In this document: one piece after another, positions 11,690-23,452 of the stretch | How the letters are laid out: every line of letters begins with the position of its first letter | Position numbering within the stretch: the stretch's first letter is position 1 | NCBI GenBank assembly: GCA_023052935.1 | Contig: CM041295.1 | Span: 107,820,711-107,884,710 of the forward strand | Direction of reading: 5' to 3' | Length of the DNA: 64,000 nt | From: Piezodorus guildinii | Taxonomy: Eukaryota; Arthropoda; Insecta; Hemiptera; Pentatomidae | Made by a program: the position numbers and the translations under genes | The notes under the pieces: generated by a model | Database searches by the model: none | Told to the model about the DNA's origin: nothing | The model's input: only the letters and a program-made list of their open reading frames with translations

Positions 11690-12060
11690 TAAATTGTTGA
11701 TTTGGTAGCAATGCAATAATGAATTTTAATCTAACCCTTAGAATGAGGCTTAGAACCTCGTACAAATTATCATTATTAAATGAAAGAAAATAAATGTTAT
11801 GGTATAATTCAACTATATTTATTTATTTCAAGACTGTTTCAATTAGATTAAAACTATCATGATATTAAAGCAAATTTAATTTTCAACAAACAAATTGCAT
11901 CAAGTTTTTAAGAAAATTATATAAAAGTACAAAATGCGTGATATAAATGAGCTCTTCTAGCTCATAAAGTTAAATGAAAATGTTGCAATAACATTGTAAA
12001 AAATTGTAGTAACGTTGTATTTATTGAAAATATATAAAGTCCTCTCGGACTATTTCAATG
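11690..12060. other. no recognisable gene
   Basis: AT-rich spacer. The short words near 11930 (AAAATGCGTGATATAAATGA) and 12035 (CTCTCGGACTATTTCAATG) resemble R, so a badly decayed R fragment is possible. Confidence 0.4.
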
Positions 12061-12064
12061 AAGA

Positions 12065-12625
12065 TTTTTTTATTTTTATTAATTTATAGTAATTTACAAC
12101 TGTACTAAAGAATACAATAAGTAAATATGTACAATAAAAATAAAAAGTCATGAAAATGTCTTGAGAAAGAACTACCCAGTGGTACCACTTCACTAACTAT
12201 TTTAAGACAGTAGGTACCGAGGCCACCTTCTTTTCAGTCACCTTGGAGGGTTATCAGGGATATCTAAGGAAGATAAATTACGGATAAGTGGGTTTGAATG
12301 AGAAGGAAGTTTAGAATGGAAAGAGGAGTATCTATCACGGACTATGTCTGCAATAAATTAAGTCATTATGGAGGAGTTGATTTGTGACAAAATAAGGAGC
12401 ATTCAGGATTTTGCGAAGGATTTTGGATTGTAAGGACTGGATGCGGGAGAAATTAGACAGTTTCGTAGAGCCCCAAAGCTCGATTCCATATGTCCAAATA
12501 GGTCTGATAATTGTGATGTAGATGAGTCTTTTGTAATATACTGGAAGTTTTGAACGTTCGTCTAGTAAGTGCAGTAGTAATCGATATCTTCGAGCAGTTT
12601 CTTATCGTTTCAGTCTTGTGTGAGG
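12065..12625 (-). pseudogene. LINE B antisense copy
   Basis: The minus strand holds the end of LINE B ORF2 (the RRLKRRWPRDLL-equivalent near 12225), the ILNAPYFVTN-equivalent near 12390, and the upstream RT thumb to about 12620. The 3' UTR sits on the low-coordinate side, with the GTTGTAAATT motif reversed near 12095. Several indels are present. Confidence 0.7.
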
Positions 12626-12639
12626 TTCAATAATGATAA

Positions 12640-13470
12640 ATCAATAAACTTTACACTAATATAGCAACATTAATCAAAATAACGGTGTAAAATGAATGGT
12701 AAACAGTACTACATTGAATAAACTGATTTTGGTGAAAAAGTTTCTGTAACTGGCATATACCTATCCTTAATATCTAATGATATTTCAATACCGATTTTAG
12801 GTTTTGAAGGAGACTTACCATATATATATTGTATGTGTAAGTGGGATCCAATAGAAATCAACTGAAAAAGATATATTTCTCTAGATAAAAGCATAATTTT
12901 CTAAAATAAGAATATTAATATTAATAGATGTATAATATACAGTTTGATTGCTAAATATTTGAGAAAAATAGTTATCTAATGTATCAAGTCGTGTAAGTTA
13001 ATCAAGTGACAAAAAAACCCATAAATTATTGTTACATTAGCTCTTCAGTTATATTATATAATATAATAAATAAATTAAAACTTTATTTCAAATGAAGATT
13101 TTGATATGAGCACGCTAATTCTTTTTCGCTCTGGTTTGCAAGTTAAATATGACTAATAAATTAAATCAAGCGAATGCTCTACCGCTTCGCTCCCCCTCCT
13201 AAGAAATATATCTCTATACTATTTATAATAGATCTATTTTAGAGAAAAGTCATTGAACTGGCCTAGTGTATTCGAGCACCTAGCAAGAAGCTCTCATCCA
13301 ATGGCCTCATGAAAGGGAACATGTCTGGGATCAGTGGAAATAAATTATTATTCATTGGGATAGAAATATTTATGACAATATTTATGGATCCAAAAATAAG
13401 GGAAGGAGAAACGTTATAGAGATGAGCGAATTACTGTAACTAATATCGAAACGATTAATCAGATATTAGT
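12640..13470. other. no recognisable gene
   Basis: AT-rich. A short GC-richer stretch at 13165-13200 has no identifiable function. Confidence 0.4.
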
Positions 13471-13474
13471 TAGT

Positions 13475-14275
13475 ATCTTCCCACTGATGCCTCTCAAAAT
13501 CTCCAATCCCACATCAGAGACCTTGAGGTATGGTGTCAGAATTGGAGAATTAAAATAAATTCCAACAAATCCCACCAAATTACCTTCACCCTACGTCGTA
13601 AACCTATGACATCCTGTCCTACAGTATCCTTTAATAACATTCCGCTCGTTCCAGTCGAACAGACCTAGGGCTTCTACTTGACAAACGTTTAACATGGAAT
13701 CCGCACACTAGACTGAAACGACAAGAAACTGCTCTCCGCTTTCGGTTACTTCAACTTACTACTTACTAGACAAACGCTCTAAACTTTCACTTAGCAACAA
13801 AAGACTCATCTACATGACCATCATAAGACCTATCTGGACTTACGGAGTTGAGCTATGGAGCTCCACTAAACCATCAAATTCTTCCCGTATCCAATCCTTA
13901 CAATCCAAAATCCTTCGAAAAATCCTAAACGCTCCTTATTTTGTCACGAATAAGCATATCCATAAAGACCTTAATATTCCCTTTGTAGCTACTTTGGCCC
14001 GAATTAAGTATCAATCCTTCCATGACAAACTCCAATCCCACTCTAACCCACTAGTTTCAATCCTTGCTTCCTCTTTAATTCTCGACAATCCTCCGAGGCG
14101 TCTGAAAAGAAGATGGCCTCGAGACCTTCTTGTTTAGATTAATTACTATAGTGCTGCCAATGGGCAGTTTCTCTTCAGGTTTTTCATGTACACTATCTTT
14201 AATCAGCACATTTACTTGATGTATTTCTATACAGTTGTAAATTTCAATTAAATATAATAAAAAAAAAAAAAAAGT
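13475..14275 (+). pseudogene. LINE B copy, 5'-truncated
   Basis: The copy starts just after the FADD box, reading ASQNLQSHIRDLEVWCQNW, then INSNKSHQITFTLRRKPM and SCPTVSFNNIPLVPVEQ. A lesion near 13665 shifts the frame. From 13814 it is open again for 107 codons, from TIIRPIWTYGVELW to PPRRLKRRWPRDLLV. The 3' UTR and a 15-base A tail end at 14275. Of the LINE B copies here, this has the best preserved C-terminus. Confidence 0.85.
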
Positions 14276-14694
14276 TGTATCTAAAAAGTGTTATCAGAGA
14301 AAAGAGAATCAAAGAGGACAAATAAACTGAACCAAGGTTTTATTTCATCATCATCATAGATTATATAAAGAATAAACAGTAAGGAAAGGTATAGCGATCG
14401 TGAAATTTCCGGATTCCAGTTGAAACGTTTTAAGGTCCCCTTAGTCCAAATAACCAAGTTTCGTAACATGTTCTAACATAAAGATCATTAGAGATCACTT
14501 ATAGTATAGTACTACCTTAACAGCATTCTATTCCCAAAGCCGCGGATTCACACCCGGTAGATGACCCTAGGATGCTTCAAAGGGAGTAAAATATCCTTCG
14601 GAAGGGGCGTAAAATGGTGGTACTGGGCCAGCGCGAGATCAGGTACTCGTTAAAGATCCCTTTCCTAATTAAACCTGGATAGGCAACATTTTAG

Positions 14695-14760
14695 GCACCC
14701 ATTGTAGCATCGTCCTCTTAGCCATAGTAGCATAAAAGTGACGTTAAATGAACAAACAAT
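14695..14760 (-). repeat. dispersed repeat fragment shared with 22810-22880
   Basis: Read in reverse, the segment has TTGTTCATTTAACGTCACTT followed by a GGCTAA..GGACG.TGCTACA block. The same order occurs on the plus strand at 22810-22880. The family is not identified; it may be the 3' end of an unrecognised LINE. Confidence 0.5.
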
Positions 14761-15253
14761 GACAGAAGAAGCCAAATTAATGGAAGCGCTCTAGCCTCTA
14801 CATAACTTAGAGGGCTAACATTGTTATGTTTTCCAATTGTAGTAGTTATAAGTAACGTATTATTAAAAAAATAATAATAAAAAAAAATAAATAAATAGAT
14901 TAAAAAAAAATTATTATTACTTTATCTGTATACAAGGTATATAACTTTAATTTTATAAAGGACAAACATATTTTGATTGTTAAACTAAATTTTCATAGCA
15001 CATAATTCACCAAAAAAAATTAGTATATGGCGTAAAAAACCACGGAGCTAAACGCCTGATCATCATTCCTAATCCTAATCCTAACAAACAAAGATCATTG
15101 TGTGCGTGTGTGTGTGGTAGTAAGCCTTGCCCAAAATCAAAGAGATGTACGAAAATGAAATTACAATAAAAACACTTTAGACAATAATAACACAGACTTG
15201 TTGCACATTTTTTTTCAACAATGTCTAATTTTTAGTGGAATGATTTTAAGCTG

Positions 15254-15646
15254 ATAATTATTTCAAAAAGTTATTGTATACATTGTAGGAAATTTGATAG
15301 TAACCTCATAAATCTCTATATAATTTATTATGAAACCAAATTTTTTTTCAATGATTATTTTCGCATTAAAATTCTGAATAGTCTAAAAAAAATATTAAAG
15401 ACATAAACTTTATGTTACGAATGGAAATGTTTTATATGATTTGGAAGCAAATCAAACGTAAGTCAAATTAATACATTTCGAAAACAATTGAAAACCTGAA
15501 AAGCCTTTTTATGAATATGAGTGTCCTTAAGATGAAATAGCATGGTGATTTTCGATAAAACTAAACAATTAGAATAAAAATATGTGACAATATCAATTTC
15601 GTCAAATTTTTCTTTAGTTCCATTTCAAAAATCAGCCTCTCAATTG
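15254..15646. mobile_element. M-family MITE copy
   Basis: About 390 bp, aligning end to end with the M copies at 26593 and 31625. It includes the TGATTTGGAAGCAAATCAAA block and terminates CAATTG. It has no coding capacity. Terminal inverted repeats in better copies read TTGAGACGTTGATTTCCAAA. Confidence 0.65.
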
Positions 15647-16049
15647 TTATCATTCCTGCATAGAATCCTAAAGAAGCCGGCAGCAAGTATTTTGTTACTT
15701 TGGTCAATAAATTAAAGAAACCGTCCGATACCGGAAAAATCATTATTGGTGTTGATTTATATCATCGGTTATAAAAAAAAAATTGTTCTACAACGTATAA
15801 TGTATCTTGGGTTCAGTACATTCAGTAATTCGTACTGTTGCTATGTCAACGGTCGTGCAAGGAGGTGAATGGGCCGAAATCACGTTCAGCTAACAGGCTT
15901 TCCCTTTTTTTCAGGTACCTACAATATCATTATTATCCTGCCTGAGTTCGAGACCTTTAATAAGTAGTACTGAAATAGTCTAGTGATCTGTCCACTAGAT
16001 AAGGTACTAGTGGATATCCGGCAACATACGGAAAAATTAAAAAAAATTA

Positions 16050-17915
16050 TCGAGTTGGTAAATCTTTGAATAGATGCTGAGGTTGATATAAATATTCTAC
16101 TTGCATATTTCAGCAGAGAAGCCTTTCTAAAATCAAACTATAAAGCTGAGATTTCAGATTACAGTTCTAGATGGTATAGAAATAATAACAGGGAGATGAT
16201 TTTTGGACAATAGAAGGGGACTTGGTCAAAGATACACTCATCAAATTAAAATAAAAAGTAACAGGTTATGATGGTATTGAACTATTTATGTTGAATATAA
16301 TACGTGATTCAATATGCCGCGTTCTTTCAGATATATTTAACCAAGTAATCCAACAAAGGGTTTATCCTGATTTATGGAAGACGGCCATAATTAAGTCCTT
16401 ACCTAAAAAGGTCCCAGCCGAAAAAGTGAAAGATTACAGGGCAATCAATATTCTAGGCATCCCTGAAAAAGTTCTCAAAAAATATTACTGTATAAATATA
16501 TCTGGAATGAAGAAATAATTGATGAATTACAGTCGGGTTATAGGGAAGGAGTGAGCACCGAAACGGCACTTGAGGGTCATAAAAGATATGAAAAAGTGAC
16601 CGTCCTGGTACTGATTGATTTTAACAGACCATTTGATTCCATAGATCATAAATTATTATTAGCCATGTTGTAGTATTATGGAAAGAAAAATAATATGTTA
16701 AATCTGATAAAATCATACCTGAACAACAGAAATTTGATTATTAACACAGTACAACATAATCCAACATACAGAGCAATAGAAGCCTTTGCTATACCTCAGG
16801 TCTCAAATTTATCTGGCTTATTATTTACATTATTTTTTAACTCTATAGGCAAAAACATTGTAAATATATGCTATATGTGAATGACGCAGATATATATTGA
16901 GGCTGATGTGAACCACAAAAATGATAAGATTGGTATGATGAATGAAGATTTGCAGAGACTAGAAAAATGGTGTGGTGATCAAGGATTACGTATAAACCCA
17001 TATAAATCTAAGGCAATTATTTTAATAGGTTTCCGAACACTAAGAAAAAAAATGAACGAAATAAACAAAGTATCAATCATCAATACGGAGTTGATGTATG
17101 AAACGCAAAAACAAAATGTAGTAATTTTTATAAGTAATAATTTGACCTGAAATGTACAAACTCAGCAGTAACATTTACAAAGAGCGGTTCTGACTCAGAA
17201 AAAAAATTTTCAGCCTCCTATGCTGATTAGAAAGATCCTGATAAGTACTATGGTTATGCCGTACTTGAATTAAGCAAGTGTGAGCTATTAGGGTATCAGA
17301 GAAACACTATCAAACAGACTTCAAAGAGCCCAGAATACAGCTGTACGTTACATAATGCAAACCCCATTAGATCGACATATTACACCCCAATACCTAATGG
17401 AGATTAGAGCAAGATGAATATTTAATTTATTAACAACTACTTATAAAAAATATAAAATTCTTACAAAAAATAAATTAAATCACTCACTTGAAAGAATTAG
17501 AAAAAAATAAGAGAAATAATAAATAAGGAATAATTTGAAGTTTAAAAAACATTATATTATTATATTAGAAGGATTTACTAAAATTTGTAAATACTATATT
17601 TTAAATCTTGTTCTTAAAATATTTAATGTAGATAATAGTATTAGAAACTTTTTTGCGAAACGAATAATGGAGAGTTAAATTTGCATTAATGCTTTTTTGT
17701 TTTGTTTTTTAATCACACGGTAGATGTTTTAATTTGTTTTCTGATTTGTTTTGTAAACATCAAATAGTATTATTATTAGAAATATTTATGTATATTAATT
17801 ATTAATGTAAAAGACCTGACTCGATGTTGATTATAAATGTATATGCGATTCCTGTTCATTGTAAGAGAGGACCAGTTGGTCCTAAATGTAATAGACCGTT
17901 AATAAACTTTATTCT
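16050..17915 (+). pseudogene. decayed non-LTR retrotransposon reverse transcriptase
   Basis: RT fragments occur in order: FNQVIQQRVYPDLWKTAIIK, VKDYRAINILGIPEKVLKK (the YRPIxxLxxxxKxxE block), a trace of DFxxxFDSIDHKLL near 16620, LNLIKSYLNNRNLIINTVQ, then LEKWCGDQGLRINPYKSKA, and late words equal to RLQRAQNTAVRYI near 17320. Stops and frameshifts are many and no FADD box is readable. The 3' end is a run of ATTCT units near 17908-17920 rather than poly(A). The C-terminal words fit Jockey/R1-type LINEs in general; I cannot assign a clade. Confidence 0.7.
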
Positions 17916-17972
17916 ATTCTATTATAGGTGGAAACAATCAGTAGTCAGTCTTTTTTTAAATATTTCAATTTT

Positions 17973-18012
17973 GCCGACGTTTCGGCACAAGCTTGTGAGC
18001 CATCATCAGGGC
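17973..18012 (-). ncRNA. hammerhead-ribozyme-like motif
   Basis: The minus strand reads CTGATGA, then a hairpin-forming stretch with CACAAGCTTGTG, then GAAACGTC. This is the order of a minimal type I hammerhead core (CUGANGA, stem II, GAAA, stem III, UC). Motifs of this shape are known from Penelope-like retroelements. Folding and cleavage are inferred only. Confidence 0.45.
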
Positions 18013-18624
18013 ATTAATGAGCCATGATAACTGGAGTTTGTGCTTGGACATGCACAGTCCGCAAAATCACCAATTTAGGTGGACAAAAATCAAGTCAAAA
18101 GTTTGGAATTTTTTAGTGCTTCGCCTTTTTATTATTAGTTGGCAAGACCCTTAATACTAATATTTCCCGCCATACCGTATTTACAAATGAATAGTAAATG
18201 AGTGAATCATTCCTGTTCACACAAGTGCCTAATAACCGGCAATGGGATTATCTTTATTTGATCGTCATTTATTGTGTTCAAGGTGTATTTAGAGCAAAGT
18301 CTTTTTGCTTTTATTCAACAATGGACATTGCTGAGACGGTTAAGACATTATATTTCCAAACTCGTTATTGAATATACATTGTAATATCACCTGTAGAGTT
18401 AATTTAGCAATTTGTAAATGTATGCCCCTATTCAATAACGAAAAACTATATAACCCCCAAGTTACTCCGAGGATTTCTTTCATCAACCCTTCTAGTCTTT
18501 AAATATTAACAAGAATTTTTGCGATTTTTTGCGTTTTGTGTTTACAATCTATAATTTGAAGAGTTTCCTAAATGATATAAAATACATTTATTAGCTGGTT
18601 TTAGCAACTTTGAGTTATATTTAG

Positions 18625-18875
18625 ATTTTTTGTATTATTTTTCCCGTATTCTGGGACTTCAAACGTAAAATGTAGGGAAGTTTTAGATTTCAGCAAATAA
18701 ATTTTATGTTTGACCACTGTGCGCTCGCTAATCGTGGCAAAAAAATAATTAGTTTTTATAATTTTTTTCCGTAATTTGGGACCCCAAAGATAAAATATAG
18801 ACAAGTTTCAGAATTTCGTCTACCAAAATCGGTCATATTTTCCACTGTGCGTTGGCAAAATAAAAAAAGACTGAT
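18625..18875. repeat. imperfect tandem duplication of about 130 bp
   Basis: The first unit holds TTCTGGGACTTCAAACGTAA and ends near ACCACTGTGCGCTCG. The second holds TTTGGGACCCCAAAGATAAA and ends near TCCACTGTGCGTTGG. The copies are diverged. Confidence 0.6.
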
Positions 18876-19509
18876 TACTGATTATTACCACCTATAATAG
18901 TTTCTACAGTCGATTATATACCCTCAATATATTTATTCTATTCTAGACATGGCAGTTCCCAATGGCTATGTAAAAGGACGTTAATTTTATGACAAGGCTT
19001 ATGCAATTTATATTGTTATTATTTGAATCCCGTTCAATGTGACAGGGTAGAGATCTTATCGAGGCCTAAGGTGTAAGTAACTCTATAACCGAACCTGGAA
19101 TTTATTCAAGTTGAAAGGGCAAGTGCCTCTCCGGATTTCATGATTGAGTAGTCAATGATAGTCCGTAAAAGGGACGCCGTCTTTTGGCGGGCCTTCTTTC
19201 TTTTCCAGAGGCTTTGTGTTTTTCAGCTCGGGAGAGCATTAATCCAATGAGTACTAACTTTCTCACACCGTCCCTTTTTCGCCTCAGAGAATTGATGGTC
19301 TTCCAGCTCAGCAATACTCCCTCACTTGTTTTTGTGCCCCCTTCTCACTCAGGCCTGTATACAGATGAATATTTAGCTCCTTGATAATTAGTATGAGCGT
19401 AGGCTAGGCTCCCAAAACACTTTTCGCCGAGTAAAAATATATATTATATAGTATTAGATAAAATAGAGTAAAATATATTAATATGATAAAAGGTGCGGTT
19501 TAAGTAACT

Positions 19510-20080
19510 TACTTTGCGTTCCATGTGTTGCTGATTTCGCCTGAACCAGGTACCATTTCATTTATGTAAACTCTATTCCCACCCTATCCCACTAGTTTTT
19601 TATCTGTATCTTCTTCGATACCTGAAAATCTACCAAAAAGAAGATGGCCCCGAGACCTCGTTAAGGATATTTTTTGAGAGCTGATAATGGGTATCATGTC
19701 ATTGTATAATACTTTCCTCAAATTTACTTTATATTCAATAATAGAGTTGTGAATTAGAAATAATATAACAATAAATAGTGGAGGTCCAATGCGCCCCAGT
19801 GTCATGAAACTGTCAAATGGTTAAACAGAAAAAAATAATTAAAAACTAATAATAATAAATAAATAAAAATGTTCCTACTTACAACAAGAGAGCATCCCAA
19901 ATGTGTCCCACCAGTTTTGATAAATTTTTTTTAGATGAAACTATAAATTAAACGATTATCATCTGAAAAATATTAGAGCCGACTCTTTCTAGGTGTTGTG
20001 TGAAAAAAGAAAGTTTGTGTGCGAAAAACACATTTTATTTAATATCTTTGGTTCTAGCGAAGGTTTAAAAATAACTTTAG
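19510..20080 (+). repeat. left arm of a large inverted duplication
   Basis: This arm matches the reverse complement of 20820-22115 over its whole length, minus the TIR element there. It starts inside a LINE B-like 3' end (ACCAAAAAGAAGATGGCCCC near 19630), continues through its 3' UTR, and then through a unique part with GCATCCCAAATGTGTCCCAC. The long tract of identity with modest divergence suggests inverted duplication after the LINE fragment was already in place. Confidence 0.85.
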
Positions 20081-20280
20081 TATGAAAATTACCAATTTAT
20101 TTATGCTTAGTAATAAAGTTATATAAATTATAAAATAAAATAAATTTTTAATAAAAAAAAAAAATAAATTTTTAATAAAAAATTGTAATAAACTTTTTAT
20201 AGGAGTGAGGAGTCTTAATCTGAGCACAGTTTTTAAGAAACCTTATTGATAGTACTGTTTTGATTATTTATATTTTTAAG

Positions 20281-20740
20281 GTTATTTAGATAGATAAATA
20301 GATATTTATTGGTACAAGAAAATAATCTTGTACAAATACAATAATTTTCTTTTCCGTCTATCGTAGTGGAAATACATAATACATAAAATAGCATAATGTA
20401 TCAGGTTATATTCCAATAAATTAATAATGCACGTCTGAGTCTTAACTATTCATATTGTTTTTCTTTTTAATTTATTATTATTAATATCTAATTTTCACCA
20501 GAAGAGTATATGTTTGATATTGATAGTAAAAACAGATAACTATTAGCCAATTTTTGGTGCTATCTATATTCAAAATGTTCTCTTTATTTTCACAAGGTGG
20601 TGAATTTTTAATGTACTGGAGTAGGTACCTTCTTCTGTTTTATATTAGATGACTGGCAGTGGAGGAGATTGTGAAGACTATTATTTATTTTCTGTTTACA
20701 GCTGCTACATATTTCATTATCATGGAGACTATAGGTTATT
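20281..20740 (-). pseudogene. possible LINE tail with Cys-His motif, between the inverted arms
   Basis: Read on the minus strand, EICSSCKQKINNSLHNLLHC near 20715-20655 resembles the CxxC..HxxxxC knuckle at the end of RNase H-bearing LINEs. A GATA-rich tail lies at the low-coordinate end (20285). It is heavily decayed and the assignment is weak. Confidence 0.35.
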
Positions 20741-20819
20741 AAGGCTATTACTTAGCATAAAACCTAAACATTTTAATGACTTATTAATTCGCTTTGAAAT
20801 GGGGTCTTTTGACACCTAA

Positions 20820-22115
20820 ATTTTTTTTCTACCTTCACTAGGACCAGATATATTAAATAAAATGTGTTTTTCATACATAAAATTTCCGATAATTTACGCA
20901 ACTCCTTGTGAGCGTTGGCTCCTCATATTTTGCAGGATCCAATCGTTTAATGTCTGGTTTCACCTAAAAATGTTTTATCGAAATTGGTGAGACAAATTCG
21001 GGATGCTCCCTTTGTAAGTACGAACATTTTTATTTATTTATTATTATTAGTTTTTAATTATTTTTTTCTGTTTAACCATTTGACAGTTTCATGATACTGG
21101 GGTGCATTGGACCTCCGCTATTGATTGTTATATAATTTCTAATTTGCAACTCTATTATTGAATATATAGTAAAGGGCCTAGCCGGATAAGCATGTGAAAT
21201 CTGCCCCCGCGTGTATTAGAACCAAATTTATACCATTGAGTCATACTTATGAGAAACAACCTTACGCAAATTTTTAGCCCCATAATCCTAACGGGAGGGA
21301 AGTTATGGAGGGGGGAAGAAAAAACAAAAAACACTTTTTTCTTCTGAACCGATCAACCGAATTTCACGAAAAAAATATATGTTAATGGTTTACTAAAAGA
21401 GTTTCAAAAAAAAATTTTTACATTTTTTTTTTATTTCGAAAACGTGCGTCAAAATTTTTATTTTTAATTTAAAAAAAAAAATACTTTGAATTGGTAAACC
21501 AACAATTTTTTGCTAATTTAATTCGTTAGAGGATCCTGCACAATATATATTTTTTTCAAGTTGATCTAAAATGTACCCAATAATGAAAAATAAAAAAAAA
21601 GCAGCATTTTTTCAGCTCTCTGAGTAGTAGCTGGTCACGCATTAAGAGTAGAGATAGAGCTGTAGGATCGTAATTTCATTAGAGATTACTTACACACTAT
21701 GCACATACATACTATTAATTATACCGATTATTACAAATATCTCATGTTGGATGGAATATATTTATTTGTCTAGGATTAAAGGGCTAAAAATTTTCGTAAG
21801 GTTGTTTCTCATAGGTGTGACTCAATGGTATAAATTTGGTTCTAATACACGCGGGGGCAGATTTCACATGCTTATCCGGCTAGGCCCTTTGAGGAAAGTA
21901 TTAAACAATGACATGATACACTTGTAGAGAAACTACCCATTAGCAGCTCTCAAAAAATATCCTAAACGGGGTCTTGGGGCCATCTTCTTTTTGGCAGATT
22001 ATCAGGTATCGAAGAGGATGCAGGTATAAAAACTATTGGATTAGGGTGGGAATGGAGTTCACTTGAAGGAAATGGTCCCAGGTTCGGGCAAAATCGGCAG
22101 CATATGGAACGTAAG
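20820..22115 (-). repeat. right arm of the inverted duplication, interrupted
   Basis: The reverse complement of the left arm, split by the TIR element at 21174-21887. The spacer between the arms is about 740 bp, so the two arms could fold into a long hairpin. Confidence 0.85.
21174..21887. mobile_element. 714-bp element with 107-bp TIRs and no visible target duplication
   Basis: The ends are GGGCCTAGCCGGATAAGCAT and its reverse complement; the inverted repeats run about 107 bases with few differences. The interior (21283-21780) is non-coding with several homopolymers. The left arm of the inverted duplication gives an empty site, GTAAATTTGAGG. The filled site is GTAAA, element, TTTGAGG. No base is duplicated, which is unusual for a cut-and-paste element. 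Confidence 0.8.
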
Positions 22116-22149
22116 GGATTTTACGAAGGATTGTGGATGTAAGCATTGG

Positions 22150-22495
22150 ATACGACAGGCCACTGGGGACTTTAGAAGGTTGCACAACGCGGAATTGCGG
22201 GACTTGTATCCTGTGAATATAATTGATTTGATATCATCTCGGAGACTCAAATGGGCGAGTAAAGTTGTTGGGCTCGATGAAGAGCGGATTCCGAGAAAGT
22301 TGGTATTCGCTGAACCGATTGGTAGGCGTCCGAAAGGCAGGCCGAAGCGTCGATGGGAGGATTGCGTTAAGGCTGATCTCGGGGGCTTGGGCTTGAACGG
22401 TGAACATTGGACGAGTTTGATTAGGCGGAATTTGGTGGTATCGGCATCGAACCTTCGGGTTCGCTAAGCCTATTATTACTATTACTATTACTATT
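22150..22495 (+). pseudogene. LINE D C-terminal fragment (endonuclease-RT type LINE tail)
   Basis: The frame reads FRRLHNAELRDLYPVNIIDL, SRRLKWASKVVG, then RRPKGRPKRRWEDCVKADL, and ends SASNLRVR with TAA. It is followed by ATT/ACT trinucleotide units instead of poly(A). The same tail occurs at 53357-53843. The RRLKWxxxVxR...GRPKRRWxDxV block is the typical C-terminus of a large group of animal LINEs. The fragment is uninterrupted over about 100 codons but is strongly 5'-truncated, lacking RT and endonuclease. It abuts the right inverted arm. Confidence 0.8.
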
Positions 22496-22809
22496 TGAAA
22501 AACTTTCCAATGAAGAACTACTTAACTTACAAATGTCTATTACCACTTACATCAGATCTAATTAAAATTAGGTAATATTGATCATTTTTGCAGAAAGATC
22601 TTTCACAGTGTAAAATAATAAATACACAAAATGGTGACTTTCTTAGAAAAATGTTTTCTTAGTAAATAAAGACCTCAGATTTTCAGTAAAGTTTCTTAAC
22701 TTTAGAAAATTCATCTATTTCCTGTTAGTTTTTAAGATATTATGCATTGAATAAAAGAAATTATTGAGAAATGAGTTAATTTATTATTATCAATTTTTAA
22801 AAATAATTT

Positions 22810-22880
22810 TATCATTGTTGTTGTTTATTCATTTAAGGTCACTTAATGCTGTCGTGGCTAATCGGACGGTGCTACAGTGC
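22810..22880 (+). repeat. dispersed repeat fragment shared with 14695-14760
   Basis: TTGTTTATTCATTTAAGGTC followed by the GGCTAATCGGACGGTGCTAC block, matching the minus-strand segment near 14700. Family unknown. Confidence 0.5.
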
Positions 22881-22889
22881 AAGTCACAA

Positions 22890-23380
22890 ATATTAAAAGA
22901 ATTGTTGTCCGGAAATAGTTCAATTAATGTTTTTCAGAGATACTAGTGGTGCCTGTTGAATATAAGGTTTGAATTGAATAAGTTGCTAAGTGATCAAATA
23001 GAAAATATGTTTAAAGAAAAGGGTAAACTTTTTAATGGCTCAAGTTTTTACTACTTGGAGTATAAAACCCAATAAAAAAGAAAAACCCATCAATCGTAAT
23101 GGGCTTTCATAATTTTTCAATTTTCTCGCCTGAATTCACTGGACTCGGCTGTATTAGAAATGAAGAAAGCTCGTAAAAGATTTGATTGCGCCTCAACCTA
23201 TTTCATGGAGTAAAGCCTTTCCTCCCTTTTTTTATGGCTTGGAGGAGGGGGGAGGGTGATTTGGTCAGGTTCGGAGTAAGTTAAGTCCTTCTGGATTTAC
23301 GGTTTTTCTCACCCGAAAATCCTATTATATATATATATATATATATAATAACCAATTTCTTCGTTTATTATTAAGATGAA
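22890..23380. other. no recognisable gene
   Basis: AT-rich, with a purine-rich patch at 23232-23262 (GGAGGAGGGGGGAGGGTGAT) and an (AT)n run at 23327-23347. Confidence 0.4.
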
Positions 23381-23381
23381 A

Positions 23382-23452
23382 AATCTGGTGCGCGCTATAC
23401 ACAACTTCCGCATAACTACGTTTTTGAAAGGTTGAATTTAATTTAAGAATTA
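23382..23452 (+). repeat. R repeat copy 3, left part
   Basis: It starts AAATCTGGTGCGCGCTATAC and is cut after about 70 bases by a mariner-like element. Confidence 0.7.

Larger units (their letters stand above)
17920..18899. mobile_element. TIR element of about 980 bp, non-coding
   Basis: 38-base terminal inverted repeats agree at about 35 positions. The left end starts TATTATAGGTGGAAACAATC and the right end, reversed, starts TATTATAGGTGGTAATAATC. The target duplication is TA or TATA but cannot be separated from the LINE's ATTCT tail. No transposase is visible. It contains a hammerhead-ribozyme-like motif (17973-18012) and a tandem duplication (18625-18875). Confidence 0.7.

Noticed and set aside
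14520..14600. Possible tRNA-derived SINE (GGTGTGAATCCGCGG on the minus strand)
   Set aside because: The B-box resemblance is partial, no A box lies at the right distance, and no A-rich tail or target duplication was found.
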